Shown here piece after piece: positions 19,170-28,268 of a stretch of 64,000 bases of DNA; the first letter of the stretch is position 1; the number at the start of each line of letters is the position of its first letter. The stretch comes from Candidatus Poribacteria bacterium (GTDB lineage Bacteria; Abyssobacteria; SURF-5), in assembly GCA_016215705.1 (NCBI GenBank), contig JACRIR010000150.1, positions 1 to 64,000 of the forward strand, read 5' to 3'. The notes under the pieces were generated by a model. That model saw nothing but the letters and a program-made list of their open reading frames with translations, had not been told where the DNA came from and did not search any database. Made by a program: the position numbers and the translations under genes.

Positions 19170-20471
19170 ATGATAGGAAGATATTCCAGACCAAGAATGA
19201 CGGCCATCTGGAGCGAGGAACATAAGCTCCGCACATGGCTGAAAGTCGAAATTCTTGCTTGCGAAGCCTGGGCGAAGCTTGGCAAGATTCCGGCTGACGC
19301 CCTTGAGACAATCAAGGCAAAAGCCGATTTCTCGGCGGAAAGGGTCGCCGAGATCGAGGAGATTACAAAGCACGACGTCATTGCCTTCCTTACGGCGGTT
19401 GGCGAAAAAGTAGGACCGGCGTCGCGTTTCATCCATCTCGGGCTCACCTCTTCCGATATGTTGGACACGGCGCTTGCGGTCAACCTGTGTGAGGCAAGCG
19501 ACATTGTCATTGAGGACTTGCATCAACTCATGAAGGTTCTCAAGAAGAAGGCGGTGGAGCATAAGACCACGTTGATGATCGGGCGCTCTCACGGTGTTCA
19601 TGCCGAGCCGATAACTTTCGGCCTCAAAATGGCCCTGTGGCACACAGAGACCAACCGCAACCTCGAAAGGATGAAAAGAGCGCGAGAGTCGGTAAGCTTC
19701 GGGAAAGTGTCGGGCGCAGTCGGCACATACGCCAATCTGGACCCGTTTGTCGAACAGTACGTTTGCGCGAGTCTGGGGCTCAGGCCCGCGCCGGTGTCGA
19801 CACAAATAATCCAGAGGGACCGCCATGCCGAGTTTATGATGACGCTTGCATTAATAGCGAGCTCGCTCGACAAATTCGCCACCGAGATACGCAGCTTGCA
19901 GCGCACCGAGATTCTGGAGGCGGAAGAATTTTTCGAGAAGGGGCAGAAGGGCTCCTCCGCGATGCCGCATAAGCGGAATCCTATCCGTTGCGAGCAGATA
20001 TCGGGGCTGGCGCGGGTGATACGCGCAAATGCGATGGCCGCGCTGGAGAACGTTCCTCTGTGGCACGAGCGCGACATCTCACATTCATCAGTCGAGAGAG
20101 TGATAATCCCGGATAGCTGCGTTCTTGTCGACTATATGCTGGCCCGTTTTGCCAATATCATGGAGAAACTGCTCGTATACCCCGAGAACATGCGGAAGAA
20201 TATGGAGAAAACGAAGGGCATGCTCTTCTCCGAGCGGATACTGCTTGACCTGATCCAGAGGGGGCTCTCGCGGGAAGACGCTTACAAGCTGGTTCAGCGG
20301 AATGCGATGAAAGTTTGGGAGGACGGCGCCGATTTCCGGAGCGCTCTGTTGGCGGACAGCGAGATTACTTCGCGCATGACGGAGAGGGAAATCGACTTGT
20401 GTTTTGATATGGAGCATCATCTGAGATTTGTCGGCGAGATATTTGAGAGGGCGGGGCTCGAAGATGCCTGA
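19170..20471 (+). CDS. purB: Adenylosuccinate lyase
   Basis: Catalyses two fumarate-releasing steps: SAICAR to AICAR and adenylosuccinate to AMP. 433 residues, normal length. The family signature is SSAMPHKRNP, with the catalytic His in RSHGVHAEP and the substrate motif TSSDMLDTA. The ATG at 19170 is preceded by AGGGG and gives the usual MIGRYSRP start. purC begins 8 nt before its stop, so they are translationally coupled. It is the first gene of the purine cluster, behind the promoter at 18898-18926. Confidence 0.98.
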   Translation: MIGRYSRPRMTAIWSEEHKLRTWLKVEILACEAWAKLGKIPADALETIKAKADFSAERVAEIEEITKHDVIAFLTAVGEKVGPASRFIHLGLTSSDMLDTALAVNLCEASDIVIEDLHQLMKVLKKKAVEHKTTLMIGRSHGVHAEPITFGLKMALWHTETNRNLERMKRARESVSFGKVSGAVGTYANLDPFVEQYVCASLGLRPAPVSTQIIQRDRHAEFMMTLALIASSLDKFATEIRSLQRTEILEAEEFFEKGQKGSSAMPHKRNPIRCEQISGLARVIRANAMAALENVPLWHERDISHSSVERVIIPDSCVLVDYMLARFANIMEKLLVYPENMRKNMEKTKGMLFSERILLDLIQRGLSREDAYKLVQRNAMKVWEDGADFRSALLADSEITSRMTEREIDLCFDMEHHLRFVGEIFERAGLEDA

Positions 20472-21372
20472 GCGCGATAAAGCAACCACGGACGTCATTA
20501 CGACAACGAATTTTGACGGACTGAAGCTCCGAAGCCGCGGCAAGGTGCGGGACATTTATGAAGTGGACGGCAAGATACTGCTTGTGGCAACGGACCGCAT
20601 ATCAGCTTTTGACGTCGTGCTTCCGAACGGGATACCCAATAAAGGCAAGGTGCTGACCGGCCTGTCGATGTTCTGGTTCGAGTTCATGAAGCATATCATC
20701 GGAAATCATGTGATAACGATGAACGTCGATGAATACCCCGGCGCCGCCAGGTCTTTCAAACACTTATTGCGCGGCAGATCGATGCTGGTCAAAAAGGCGA
20801 ATCCATATCCGGTCGAGTGTGTTGTTCGCGGTTACCTGGCCGGCTCCGCCGTGAAAGAATACAGGCAGAGCCAGTCCGTTTGCGGAATCAACCTTCCGCC
20901 GGGCCTCAAAGAGTCTCAGAAACTGCCCGGACCGATATTCACGCCGGCTACAAAGGCAGATACGGGGCATGACCTGAACATAACGCACGAGGAGATGGCC
21001 GGAATACTGGGCAAAGAAAAGGCCGGGCTGCTACTGGAAAAGAGCCTGGCCATATTCAATGCGGCGAGCGAATACGCTTTCTCGCGAGGTCTCATACTTT
21101 CCGACACCAAGTTCGAGTTCGGCGAATACGACGGTGAGACGATACTGATCGACGAACTGCTGACGCCGGATTCATCTCGTTACTGGCTGGCGGAGACATA
21201 TGAGATCGGCAAACCGCAAACCAATTTCGACAAGCAGGAGGTCCGGGACTACCTCGATGCGTTGGATTGGGACAAAACCCCTCCTGCGCCCGAGTTGCCG
21301 TCTGATATAGTCGCGCGGACGGAGGAAAAGTATAGGAAAGCCTACAGGCTTTTGACGGGGAAGGATATTTGA
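20464..21372 (+). CDS. purC: Phosphoribosylaminoimidazole-succinocarboxamide synthase
   Basis: Joins CAIR and aspartate using ATP to give SAICAR. 302 residues, the longer (yeast-like) form of the family. Motifs are RGKVRDIYEVDG, TDRISAFDVVLP, the VRGYLAGSAVKEY block, DTKFEFGE and LTPDSSRYW. The track begins at 20428, but the ATG at 20464 overlapping the purB stop is the natural start. A repeat-bearing 135-nt gap separates it from purF. Confidence 0.98.
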   Translation: MPERDKATTDVITTTNFDGLKLRSRGKVRDIYEVDGKILLVATDRISAFDVVLPNGIPNKGKVLTGLSMFWFEFMKHIIGNHVITMNVDEYPGAARSFKHLLRGRSMLVKKANPYPVECVVRGYLAGSAVKEYRQSQSVCGINLPPGLKESQKLPGPIFTPATKADTGHDLNITHEEMAGILGKEKAGLLLEKSLAIFNAASEYAFSRGLILSDTKFEFGEYDGETILIDELLTPDSSRYWLAETYEIGKPQTNFDKQEVRDYLDALDWDKTPPAPELPSDIVARTEEKYRKAYRLLTGKDI

Positions 21373-21383
21373 TTCCGGAACAG

Positions 21384-21447
21384 CGTCATCCTGAACAAAA
21401 TGAATGATATGTTTTCGGAGATTCTTCGCTTCGCTCAGAATGACAGA
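21384..21447. repeat. GTCATCCTGA ... TCAGAATGAC inverted-repeat unit
   Basis: A 64-bp unit with imperfect terminal inverted repeats of 10 bp, same family as 8805-8890, in the purC-purF gap. An AGATTCTTCGCTTCGCTCAG core is shared with 30801-30829. Confidence 0.6.
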
Positions 21448-21448
21448 G

Positions 21449-21492
21449 GGTGGCTCAGTATGAAGTATAGGGTGGCTCAGTATGAAGTATGA
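21449..21492. repeat. 22-bp tandem duplication upstream of purF
   Basis: GGTGGCTCAGTATGAAGTAT followed by AG or GA occurs twice head to tail, 16 nt before the purF start. The copies are almost identical, so the duplication looks recent. Confidence 0.7.
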
Positions 21493-21507
21493 GGAGCAAG
21501 AATATTC

Positions 21508-22980
21508 ATGATTAGTCGAGGTCTAGAAGGCGATCGTGTCGATTCTGCGACCTGTGAAGCCGATTTCATGAAACACGAGTGCGGCGTTTTTGGAGTTTTC
21601 GGACATCCGGAAGCCGCCAAGATCACGTATCTCGGCTTGTATGCGCTGCAGCATCGAGGACAGGAGAGCGCCGGGATCATATCCTGCCACGAGGGTCGTC
21701 TGCATGGCCATCGCGAGATGGGGCTGGTATATGATGTTTTCAAGAAGGACGTGTTGGACAATCTCGCCGGTGACATGGCAATCGGGCACGTTCGCTATTC
21801 CACCACCGGTTCCAGCCTTTTGAAGAATGCCCAACCGCTTCTCGTGGACTATGCGCGCGGCGCGCTGGCCATTGCGCATAACGGCAATCTGATAAACGCT
21901 CGAGTGCTCCGTTCCGACCTTGAGAGCCGCGGCTCGATTTTTCAGTCAACGAGCGACAGCGAAGTCATTGTTCACTTGATAGCGCGCTCGAAGAAAGAGA
22001 AAATCGAATCGACTTTGATTGACGCGCTGCGGCAGGTAAAAGGCGCGTACTCGCTGCTCGTGATGGATAACGAGAACCTTTTGGCCGTGAGAGACCCTTG
22101 CGGTTTCAGGCCGCTCTGCGTGGGGATGCTCAAAGGGGCGTTCATCGTCGCATCCGAAAGCTGCGCTTTTGATATTGTGGACGCGAAATATATCCGCGAG
22201 CTCGAGCCGGGCGAGTTGCTTTTAATAAATCGTTCCGGCATGCACTCACTCCAGACGGGGAGCGCAAAAGCGGCCGGCAACGGTGTGTGCATCTTCGAGC
22301 TCATCTATTTCGCCCGCCCCGACAGCCACGTTTTCGGCCGAGACGTTGACCGCGTCAGGCATAACCTCGGCGCAATCCTTCATGGTGAAGCGCCGGTTGA
22401 GGCCGACCTCGTGATTCCCGTTCCCGACTCATCAAACGCGGCTGCGCTCGGCTACTCGCACGAATCGGGCATACCCTTCGAGATGGGCCTCATCCGGAAC
22501 CACTATATCGGCCGGACCTTCATCGAGCCGTCGCAAACGATACGCGACTTCGGCGCAAAGATAAAATACAACCCCGTCAAGACGGCCTTGAAGGGCAAAC
22601 GGGTGGTTGTCGTCGATGATTCGATTGTGCGCGGAACCACGAGCCGGAAGATAGTAAAGATGATAAGGAACGCCGGGGCGAGAGAAATCCATATGCGCAT
22701 AAGCTCGCCTCCAATAGCGTATCCGTGCTTTTATGGTATTGACACGCCGACCCGCAAGGAACTCATAGCATCGACACACACACTTGAAGAAATCCGGAAA
22801 TATCTCAGGGTGGATACACTTCATTATCTCAGCCAGGAAGGCCTTGTGAGGTCGGCCGGCGGGAACCCCGACGAGTTCTGTCTTGCATGTTTCTCAGGCA
22901 AATATCCCATCAGCCTCGCGGTCGATTTCGACAAATTCTATCATGACCGCAAGCAAAGCGCCACCACGCTCAAGGTATAA
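21508..22980 (+). CDS. purF: Amidophosphoribosyltransferase
   Basis: First committed purine step: PRPP and glutamine give phosphoribosylamine. 490 residues. The N-terminal nucleophile glutaminase uses C25 (ECGVFGVFG), so the preceding residues are a propeptide as in Bacillus PurF; a start at the internal ATG (residue 21) would leave only 4. The phosphoribosyltransferase motif VVVVDDSIVRGT lies in the second half. Cysteines in VCIFELIYF, YPCFYG and CLACFSG match the [4Fe-4S] ligands of the Bacillus-type enzyme. purM begins 1 nt after the stop. Confidence 0.97.
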   Translation: MISRGLEGDRVDSATCEADFMKHECGVFGVFGHPEAAKITYLGLYALQHRGQESAGIISCHEGRLHGHREMGLVYDVFKKDVLDNLAGDMAIGHVRYSTTGSSLLKNAQPLLVDYARGALAIAHNGNLINARVLRSDLESRGSIFQSTSDSEVIVHLIARSKKEKIESTLIDALRQVKGAYSLLVMDNENLLAVRDPCGFRPLCVGMLKGAFIVASESCAFDIVDAKYIRELEPGELLLINRSGMHSLQTGSAKAAGNGVCIFELIYFARPDSHVFGRDVDRVRHNLGAILHGEAPVEADLVIPVPDSSNAAALGYSHESGIPFEMGLIRNHYIGRTFIEPSQTIRDFGAKIKYNPVKTALKGKRVVVVDDSIVRGTTSRKIVKMIRNAGAREIHMRISSPPIAYPCFYGIDTPTRKELIASTHTLEEIRKYLRVDTLHYLSQEGLVRSAGGNPDEFCLACFSGKYPISLAVDFDKFYHDRKQSATTLKV

Positions 22981-22981
22981 G

Positions 22982-24019
22982 ATGCAAGAGAGCCCTTTCA
23001 CATATAAGCAGGCGGGAGTGGACATCGACGCTGCCAGCTCACTGAAACGCAGAATTGTTCCCCTCGTGCGCTCGACCTTTTCGTCCAATGTTCTCCAGGA
23101 CATAGGCCTTTTCGGAGGTCTTTTCAAGTTTGACTCCTCCCGGTTTCAGGAACCCGTTCTTGTCGCGAGCGTTGACGGCGTAGGAACAAAGCTCAAGATT
23201 GCGTTCGCGACCGGACGCCATAATACCGTCGGCATAGACCTCGTATCCCATTGTGTCAATGACATTCTCATGCAAGGAGCGGAGCCGCTCTTTTTCCTCG
23301 ATTACCTTGCGATGGGAAGACTTGACGTTGCGGTCGCCGAACAAGTTGTGGCGGGTCTGGCGGAAGGCTGCCGTAAGGCTGGTTGCTCGCTCATTGGAGG
23401 CGAGACGGCGGAAATGCCGGATTTCTACGAGCCGGGCGAATATGACCTTGCAGGCACGATAATCGGGGTTGTGGATAAGCACAAGGTTATTGACGGCTCG
23501 CATATTTCAGAAGGCGACTCGATAATCGCCCTGAAATCTTCGGGCTTGCACACGAATGGCTATTCTCTTGCGCGCAAACTATTGCTTGGACCGGGAAGAT
23601 ACGAACTCGAGCAACACCTTGACGGACTGGGAAGGACGCTGGCTGATGAACTGCTCTCGCCGCATAAGTGCTACAGAGAACCGATGCGAAAGCTCATGGA
23701 TACTACCGAGGTACGCGGGATGGCGCATGTCACCGGCGGAGGATTGACGGATAACATCCCGCGCATCCTGCCAAAGACTCTCGATGCCGAAATCCATCTC
23801 AACACGTGGCGACCACTTCCGGTCTTCCAGTTGATACAGCGCGCCGGCGACATCGAGCAAGCCGAGATGCTGAGGACATTCAATATGGGCGTGGGGATGG
23901 TGTTGATTGTTTCCCCGCCCGATGAAGCGAGCGCAATTAAGGCGCTGAGAAGCGCCGATGAAGAGCCCTGGCTGATAGGACGCATTTCCAAGGGGAACGG
24001 CGTCGTGAGATACGTTTGA
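22982..24019 (+). CDS. purM: Phosphoribosylformylglycinamidine cyclo-ligase (AIR synthase)
   Basis: Closes the imidazole ring, converting FGAM to AIR with ATP. 345 residues, standard length. Motifs: YKQAGVDIDAA, the SVDGVGTKLK phosphate-binding segment, LVSHCVNDILMQGAEPLFFLDY, GGETAEMP and HVTGGGLTDNIPR. The ORF is open back into purF, but the ATG at 22982, 1 nt after the purF stop, gives the correct N-terminus. An 83-nt gap leads to purSL. Confidence 0.98.
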   Translation: MQESPFTYKQAGVDIDAASSLKRRIVPLVRSTFSSNVLQDIGLFGGLFKFDSSRFQEPVLVASVDGVGTKLKIAFATGRHNTVGIDLVSHCVNDILMQGAEPLFFLDYLAMGRLDVAVAEQVVAGLAEGCRKAGCSLIGGETAEMPDFYEPGEYDLAGTIIGVVDKHKVIDGSHISEGDSIIALKSSGLHTNGYSLARKLLLGPGRYELEQHLDGLGRTLADELLSPHKCYREPMRKLMDTTEVRGMAHVTGGGLTDNIPRILPKTLDAEIHLNTWRPLPVFQLIQRAGDIEQAEMLRTFNMGVGMVLIVSPPDEASAIKALRSADEEPWLIGRISKGNGVVRYV

Positions 24020-24102
24020 AAAATAGTGACAACCCGCGATGCCGGGCGTCGCATGCCGCCCCCACTCGGATGGAACGGCATCAAGACAGACTTGGATAAT
24101 AG

Positions 24103-27081
24103 ATGTGCGCATTGCGAACTTATAGGATAGAAGTAGGTCTCCGACCCGAGTTTCTTGACGCGGCGGGTGACTCTGTCAAAAAGAACATCGTTGAAGACCT
24201 TTTTATTCCTCTCGACAGTGTCAGAATAATACGGGTCTATTCCATTCTCACCGATCTTCCTCGCAAAGACGTGGAGAAACTTCGACGCGCTCTTTTCACC
24301 GATCCGATCATCGAAATTTCGACGCTGGACAAGCCGCTTGCCGATGATTTCTCGTGGATAATCGAAGTCGGCTACAAGCCAGGCGTGACCGATAACGTAG
24401 GCCGGACATCGCGCGAGGCCATTGTTGATATTTTCGGCGATGAAGCGCGCGAGTGCGCGGTTTTCACTTCCAAACAGTACATAATCAAGGGCAAGATTGA
24501 TCGACGGCAAGCCGAAGCCATTGCCGGCGGTCTTCTGGCAAACGACTTGATCGAGCAGTGGCGCGCAGTGGACTGCAATGAGTTCAAGAAAGACCGGGGA
24601 ATATCGCTTCCTCTGCCGATCGCGGGAAAACAGGGGCGAGTCATCGTCAGGACATTTGATCTGGACGTTTCCGACGGCGAGCTTGTGCGGATCAGCAAAG
24701 AGGGAATCCTCTCGCTGAGCCTCGAAGAGATGCGCGAGATCCGCGAGCATTTTCACAATGAGACCGTTGGGCGCTCGCGCTCCCGTATCGGGCTTGCAGA
24801 CAAACCCACGGACGTGGAGCTTGAGTGTCTTGCACAGACGTGGTCCGAACACTGCAAGCACAAGATATTTAACGCATCCATAGAATATGAGGATGAAGAC
24901 GGCCGTGTCGAGCGCATAGAGAGCCTGTTCAGGACGTATATTAAAAAGGCGACCGATGAGATATCCGGGCGTGTGCCGTGGCTGGTGTCGGTCTTCCATG
25001 ACAATGCGGGCGTCATCAGGTTCAACGACAGATGGAACCTCGTAATGAAGGTGGAGACTCATAACAGCCCGTCGGCGCTCGACCCATATGGCGGCGCGAT
25101 AACGGGCATTGTAGGAGTCAACCGCGACCCCTTTGGAACGGGCAAGGGGTGTCGTCTCATATTCAACGTGGACACATTCTGCTTTGCGGCTCCCAATTAC
25201 TCGAAGCCGCTTCCGCCCCGCCTGCTGCATCCCAAACGAGTTTTCAAAGGAGTGCATCGAGGCGTGAAGGACGGCGCCAATCAGAGCGGCATTCCGGACA
25301 TCAACGGCAGCATCGTTTTCGACGAGCGCTACCTTGGCAAGCCTCTGGTGTTCTGCGGAACCGGCGGAATAATGCCGACTGAAATCCTTGGCGAGCCGGC
25401 GCACATCAAGAAGGCCAACCCGGGCGATTTCATTGTTATGACGGGCGGCAGAATCGGGAAAGACGGCATTCATGGGGCGACGTTCTCTTCAGAGGAACTT
25501 CACGGCGAGTCGCCCACGTCGGCCGTGCAGATAGGCGACGCAATAACCCAGAAAAAGATGACTGATTTTCTGCTTGAGGCCCGCGATCTGGGGTTATACA
25601 GAGCTATTACCGACAACGGAGCGGGAGGTCTTTCTTCCTCGGTTGGGGAAATGGCTCGGATGTCAAACGGATGTCAGTTGAGGCTCGACAAGGCGCCCCT
25701 CAAGTATCCGGGTCTTCAGCCGTGGGAAATACTTCTGTCAGAGGCGCAAGAGCGAATGACCCTTGCCGTCGACCCGAAGAAGCTCGAGCGGTTCCTGCAC
25801 CTGGCCGAGAGACGAGGGGTCGAAGCGACCGTGCTCGGGAACTTCACCGACAGCGGTAATTTCCAAGCGCTTTACAATGATAAGACCGTCGCCTATATAG
25901 ACATGGAATTCCTGCACGAAGGCGTCCCTGAGATGAGACTGCGCGCCGCATGGGAGCCGCCAAAACATGAGGAACCCGATATTCCGGAGCCTGACGATTA
26001 CAATGTGATGCTTGAAACGATGCTTGCGCGGCTGAACGTTTGCAGCAAAGAGTCGTTGGTGCGACAATACGACCACGAAGTCCAGGGCATGAGCGCGCTC
26101 AAACCATTTGTCGGCGCCATGAATGACGGTCCGGGTGACGCGGCCGTTCTGAAACCGCTGCCTGATTCCTACGAAGGTATCGTCATTTCGAGTGGCATAT
26201 GCCCCCGATACAGCGACATAGACACGTATCATATGACCGCGTGCGCCATCGATGAAGCTACACGAAACGCCGTATGCGTAGGCGGTCGGCTCGGCTCGCT
26301 CGCCGGACTGGATAACTTCTGCTGGCCCGACCCTGTGCAATCCGACAAGACGCCTGACGGTCAGTACAAGCTTGCGCAACTGGTCCGCTCGAACATGGCG
26401 CTCTATGACTATTGCACGGCATATGACCTGCCTTGCATTTCCGGCAAGGATAGCATGAAGAACGACTACATGATAGGCGGGGTCAAGATATCCGTGCCGC
26501 CGACGCTGCTTTTCTCCGTGCTCGGACGTATGGATGACGTGCGCAAGGCGGTCTCCATGGATGCCAAAAAGCCCGGCCACTTTGTTTACGTGGTCGGCCT
26601 CACAAGAAACGAACTAGGTGGGAGCGAGTATTTCGCGCATCATGGTTTCATCGGAAACAATGTCCCGAAAGTCGACGCGAGCCTCGCGAAGAAGACTTAT
26701 GTGGCGCTCGCCGAAGCAATCGACCAAAGGTTCGTCGCGTCATGTCACGACTGTTCCGACGGAGGGTTGGGCGTGGCTCTGGCGGAGACGGCGTTTGCAG
26801 GCGGTCTCGGCATCGACGCCGATATTTCGCTGATTACAATGGACGGCGCTTTGCGCGCCGATCTTTTGCTCTTCTCTGAGTCTCAGAGCCGGTTTGTTGT
26901 TACGGTAGCAGGCCGAAAGAGAAAAGAATTTGAAAGCGTAATGGGGAACGTGCCATGCGCCAGAATCGGTAAGGTGACAGAAGCGCCTGTGTTGAAGTTA
27001 TCAGCAGGCAGCAAGAGCCCCATAGTTTCCGCCGATGTATTCAAACTGAAACAAGCGTGGCAGAGGCCATTAAATTGGTAA
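24103..27081 (+). CDS. purL: Phosphoribosylformylglycinamidine synthase, fused PurS-PurL with a doubled PurS-like region
   Basis: Synthetase component converting FGAR to FGAM with ATP and ammonia supplied by PurQ. 992 residues. Residues 1-165 hold two PurS-like repeats (YRIEVGLRP.. and WIIEVGYKP..), followed by a small-type PurL with WSEHCKHK, the ETHNSPSALDPYGG active-site block, TDNGAGGLSS, GAMNDGPGDAA and SGKDSMKN. Separate PurS is about 80 residues and small PurL about 720-750, so the length fits a PurS-PurS-PurL fusion. No separate purS is present, and purQ follows. The Shine-Dalgarno is weak. Confidence 0.96.
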   Translation: MCALRTYRIEVGLRPEFLDAAGDSVKKNIVEDLFIPLDSVRIIRVYSILTDLPRKDVEKLRRALFTDPIIEISTLDKPLADDFSWIIEVGYKPGVTDNVGRTSREAIVDIFGDEARECAVFTSKQYIIKGKIDRRQAEAIAGGLLANDLIEQWRAVDCNEFKKDRGISLPLPIAGKQGRVIVRTFDLDVSDGELVRISKEGILSLSLEEMREIREHFHNETVGRSRSRIGLADKPTDVELECLAQTWSEHCKHKIFNASIEYEDEDGRVERIESLFRTYIKKATDEISGRVPWLVSVFHDNAGVIRFNDRWNLVMKVETHNSPSALDPYGGAITGIVGVNRDPFGTGKGCRLIFNVDTFCFAAPNYSKPLPPRLLHPKRVFKGVHRGVKDGANQSGIPDINGSIVFDERYLGKPLVFCGTGGIMPTEILGEPAHIKKANPGDFIVMTGGRIGKDGIHGATFSSEELHGESPTSAVQIGDAITQKKMTDFLLEARDLGLYRAITDNGAGGLSSSVGEMARMSNGCQLRLDKAPLKYPGLQPWEILLSEAQERMTLAVDPKKLERFLHLAERRGVEATVLGNFTDSGNFQALYNDKTVAYIDMEFLHEGVPEMRLRAAWEPPKHEEPDIPEPDDYNVMLETMLARLNVCSKESLVRQYDHEVQGMSALKPFVGAMNDGPGDAAVLKPLPDSYEGIVISSGICPRYSDIDTYHMTACAIDEATRNAVCVGGRLGSLAGLDNFCWPDPVQSDKTPDGQYKLAQLVRSNMALYDYCTAYDLPCISGKDSMKNDYMIGGVKISVPPTLLFSVLGRMDDVRKAVSMDAKKPGHFVYVVGLTRNELGGSEYFAHHGFIGNNVPKVDASLAKKTYVALAEAIDQRFVASCHDCSDGGLGVALAETAFAGGLGIDADISLITMDGALRADLLLFSESQSRFVVTVAGRKRKEFESVMGNVPCARIGKVTEAPVLKLSAGSKSPIVSADVFKLKQAWQRPLNW

Positions 27082-27097
27082 GAGAGTGCGGTTTGGT

Positions 27098-27195
27098 AAA
27101 TCCCCCCTGCCCCCCCTTTGCAAAGGGGGGAAACGTAACTTTCCGATCTCCGCAAAGGGAGACGTTGTTTCCCTTTGTAAAGGGGGGACAGGGAA
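27098..27195. repeat. Pair of CCCCCTTTGCAAAGGGGG-type repeats
   Basis: CCCCCTTTGCAAAGGGGGG near 27112 is followed by TTTCCCTTTGTAAAGGGGGGACAGGG near 27169. Together they form an inverted array with a CGCAAAGGGAGACG centre. Confidence 0.6.
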
Positions 27196-27230
27196 ACTGA
27201 TCCGTGAGTGGCGAATCGGCGTTGGATTCC

Positions 27231-27303
27231 GTAGGCGCCAACTTATTCGCATAATGTTTGGGGGCTCTTTCCGCATCGCGCCTGCGAATAAATTTGCGCC
27301 TAC
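27231..27303. repeat. Composite 73-bp hairpin element, copy 1
   Basis: Bounded by GTAGGCGC and GCGCCTAC, with internal TTCGCATAATGTTT and GCGCCTGCGAATAAATTTGCG segments. The element at 36786-36860 has the same outline and shares most of the interior, including the CAGAATT flank. Confidence 0.75.
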
Positions 27304-27396
27304 AGAATTATGGGGCAGTCTTCAGGGGGATTTGCTCATCGAGATCATGCTTCACAAGCTTGCGCAGGAAAACGCAATCGCTGATCTATATTACTT

Positions 27397-28197
27397 ATGA
27401 AACCGCGTGTTTTGGTATTGACCGGATACGGCATCAACTGCGACTACGAGACCCAGTATGCCTTCAATATGCCTCGCGTCGGCGGCAGGGCTGAGAGGGT
27501 TCATGTCAATGACCTAATTGACGGCACGGCCGTCGGCAAATCGCTGGGTGATTACGACATACTGGCGATTCCGGGCGGTTTTGCGCATGGTGACGACATA
27601 GCCGCGGGAAAAGTGCTTGCCAACAAACTTCTCAATCATCTAGGCGAGCAGTTGTTGCGCTTCATCAAAGACGGCAAACTGATAATCGGAATATGCAACG
27701 GTTTCCAGGTTTTGGTGAAAATGGGCTTGCTTCCCGCCGTCGGCGGACGTTACGACGAACAGCAAGTCACGCTCACCTACAACGATTCCAACAAGTTTGA
27801 AGACCGCTGGGTGTACCTCTCAGCCAATCCGGAATCCCGTTGCATTTTTACAAGAGGTCTTGATAGAATATATCTGCCTGTCCGACACGGAGAGGGAAAA
27901 CTTGTCGCAAGGGACCCAGAGACGCTGAGGGAATTGCATGCGCGCGGTCACGTGGCGCTTCAATATGTGGATGAAGAGGGAAACCTGAGCGGTTATCCGG
28001 GTAATCCGAATGGGTCGCAGGACAATATCGCCGGGCTGTGCGATCCCACAGGAAGAATATTTGGACTAATGCCGCATCCTGAAGTCTACGTGTACCCCAC
28101 CAACCACCCACGCTGGACCCGCGAGAAAGTCCCGGCGGAAGGGATGGGCGTCGCAGTGTTCCGCAATGCGGTCAGGTTTATAAGAGAGAGTCTATAA
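27397..28197 (+). CDS. purQ: Phosphoribosylformylglycinamidine synthase subunit PurQ (glutaminase)
   Basis: Class I glutamine amidotransferase that feeds ammonia to PurL. 266 residues, longer than the 220-230 of typical PurQ. Motifs: PGGFAHGDDIAAGK, nucleophile Cys in GICNGFQVLVKMG and catalytic His-Glu in LMPHPEVYVY. The ATG at 27397 has no strong Shine-Dalgarno. Its separation from purSL by a repeat-rich gap is unusual because the subunits must be made in proportion. Confidence 0.96.
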   Translation: MKPRVLVLTGYGINCDYETQYAFNMPRVGGRAERVHVNDLIDGTAVGKSLGDYDILAIPGGFAHGDDIAAGKVLANKLLNHLGEQLLRFIKDGKLIIGICNGFQVLVKMGLLPAVGGRYDEQQVTLTYNDSNKFEDRWVYLSANPESRCIFTRGLDRIYLPVRHGEGKLVARDPETLRELHARGHVALQYVDEEGNLSGYPGNPNGSQDNIAGLCDPTGRIFGLMPHPEVYVYPTNHPRWTREKVPAEGMGVAVFRNAVRFIRESL

Positions 28198-28268
28198 TCT
28201 GCGAGAGTGAGGGCAGACAGGAGTGGTTGCACATACAGAAGGACATCCTGCCGCAATGAGGAGAGACC

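Larger units (their letters stand above)
27082..27396. other. Repeat-filled 315-nt gap inside the purine cluster
   Basis: Between purSL and purQ lie a C/G-rich CCCCCTTTGCAAAGGGGG unit and a long composite hairpin. No promoter or gene is evident. Both repeats could affect RNA stability or differential expression of purQ. Confidence 0.6.

Noticed and set aside
21361-21507. Riboswitch or attenuator before purF
   Set aside because: The sequence is explained by a MITE-like unit and a tandem duplication; no purine or PRPP/ppGpp riboswitch features are recognisable.
23671-25473. 600-aa ORF on the - strand
   Set aside because: It is antisense to purM and purSL, both of which are full-length and recognisable.
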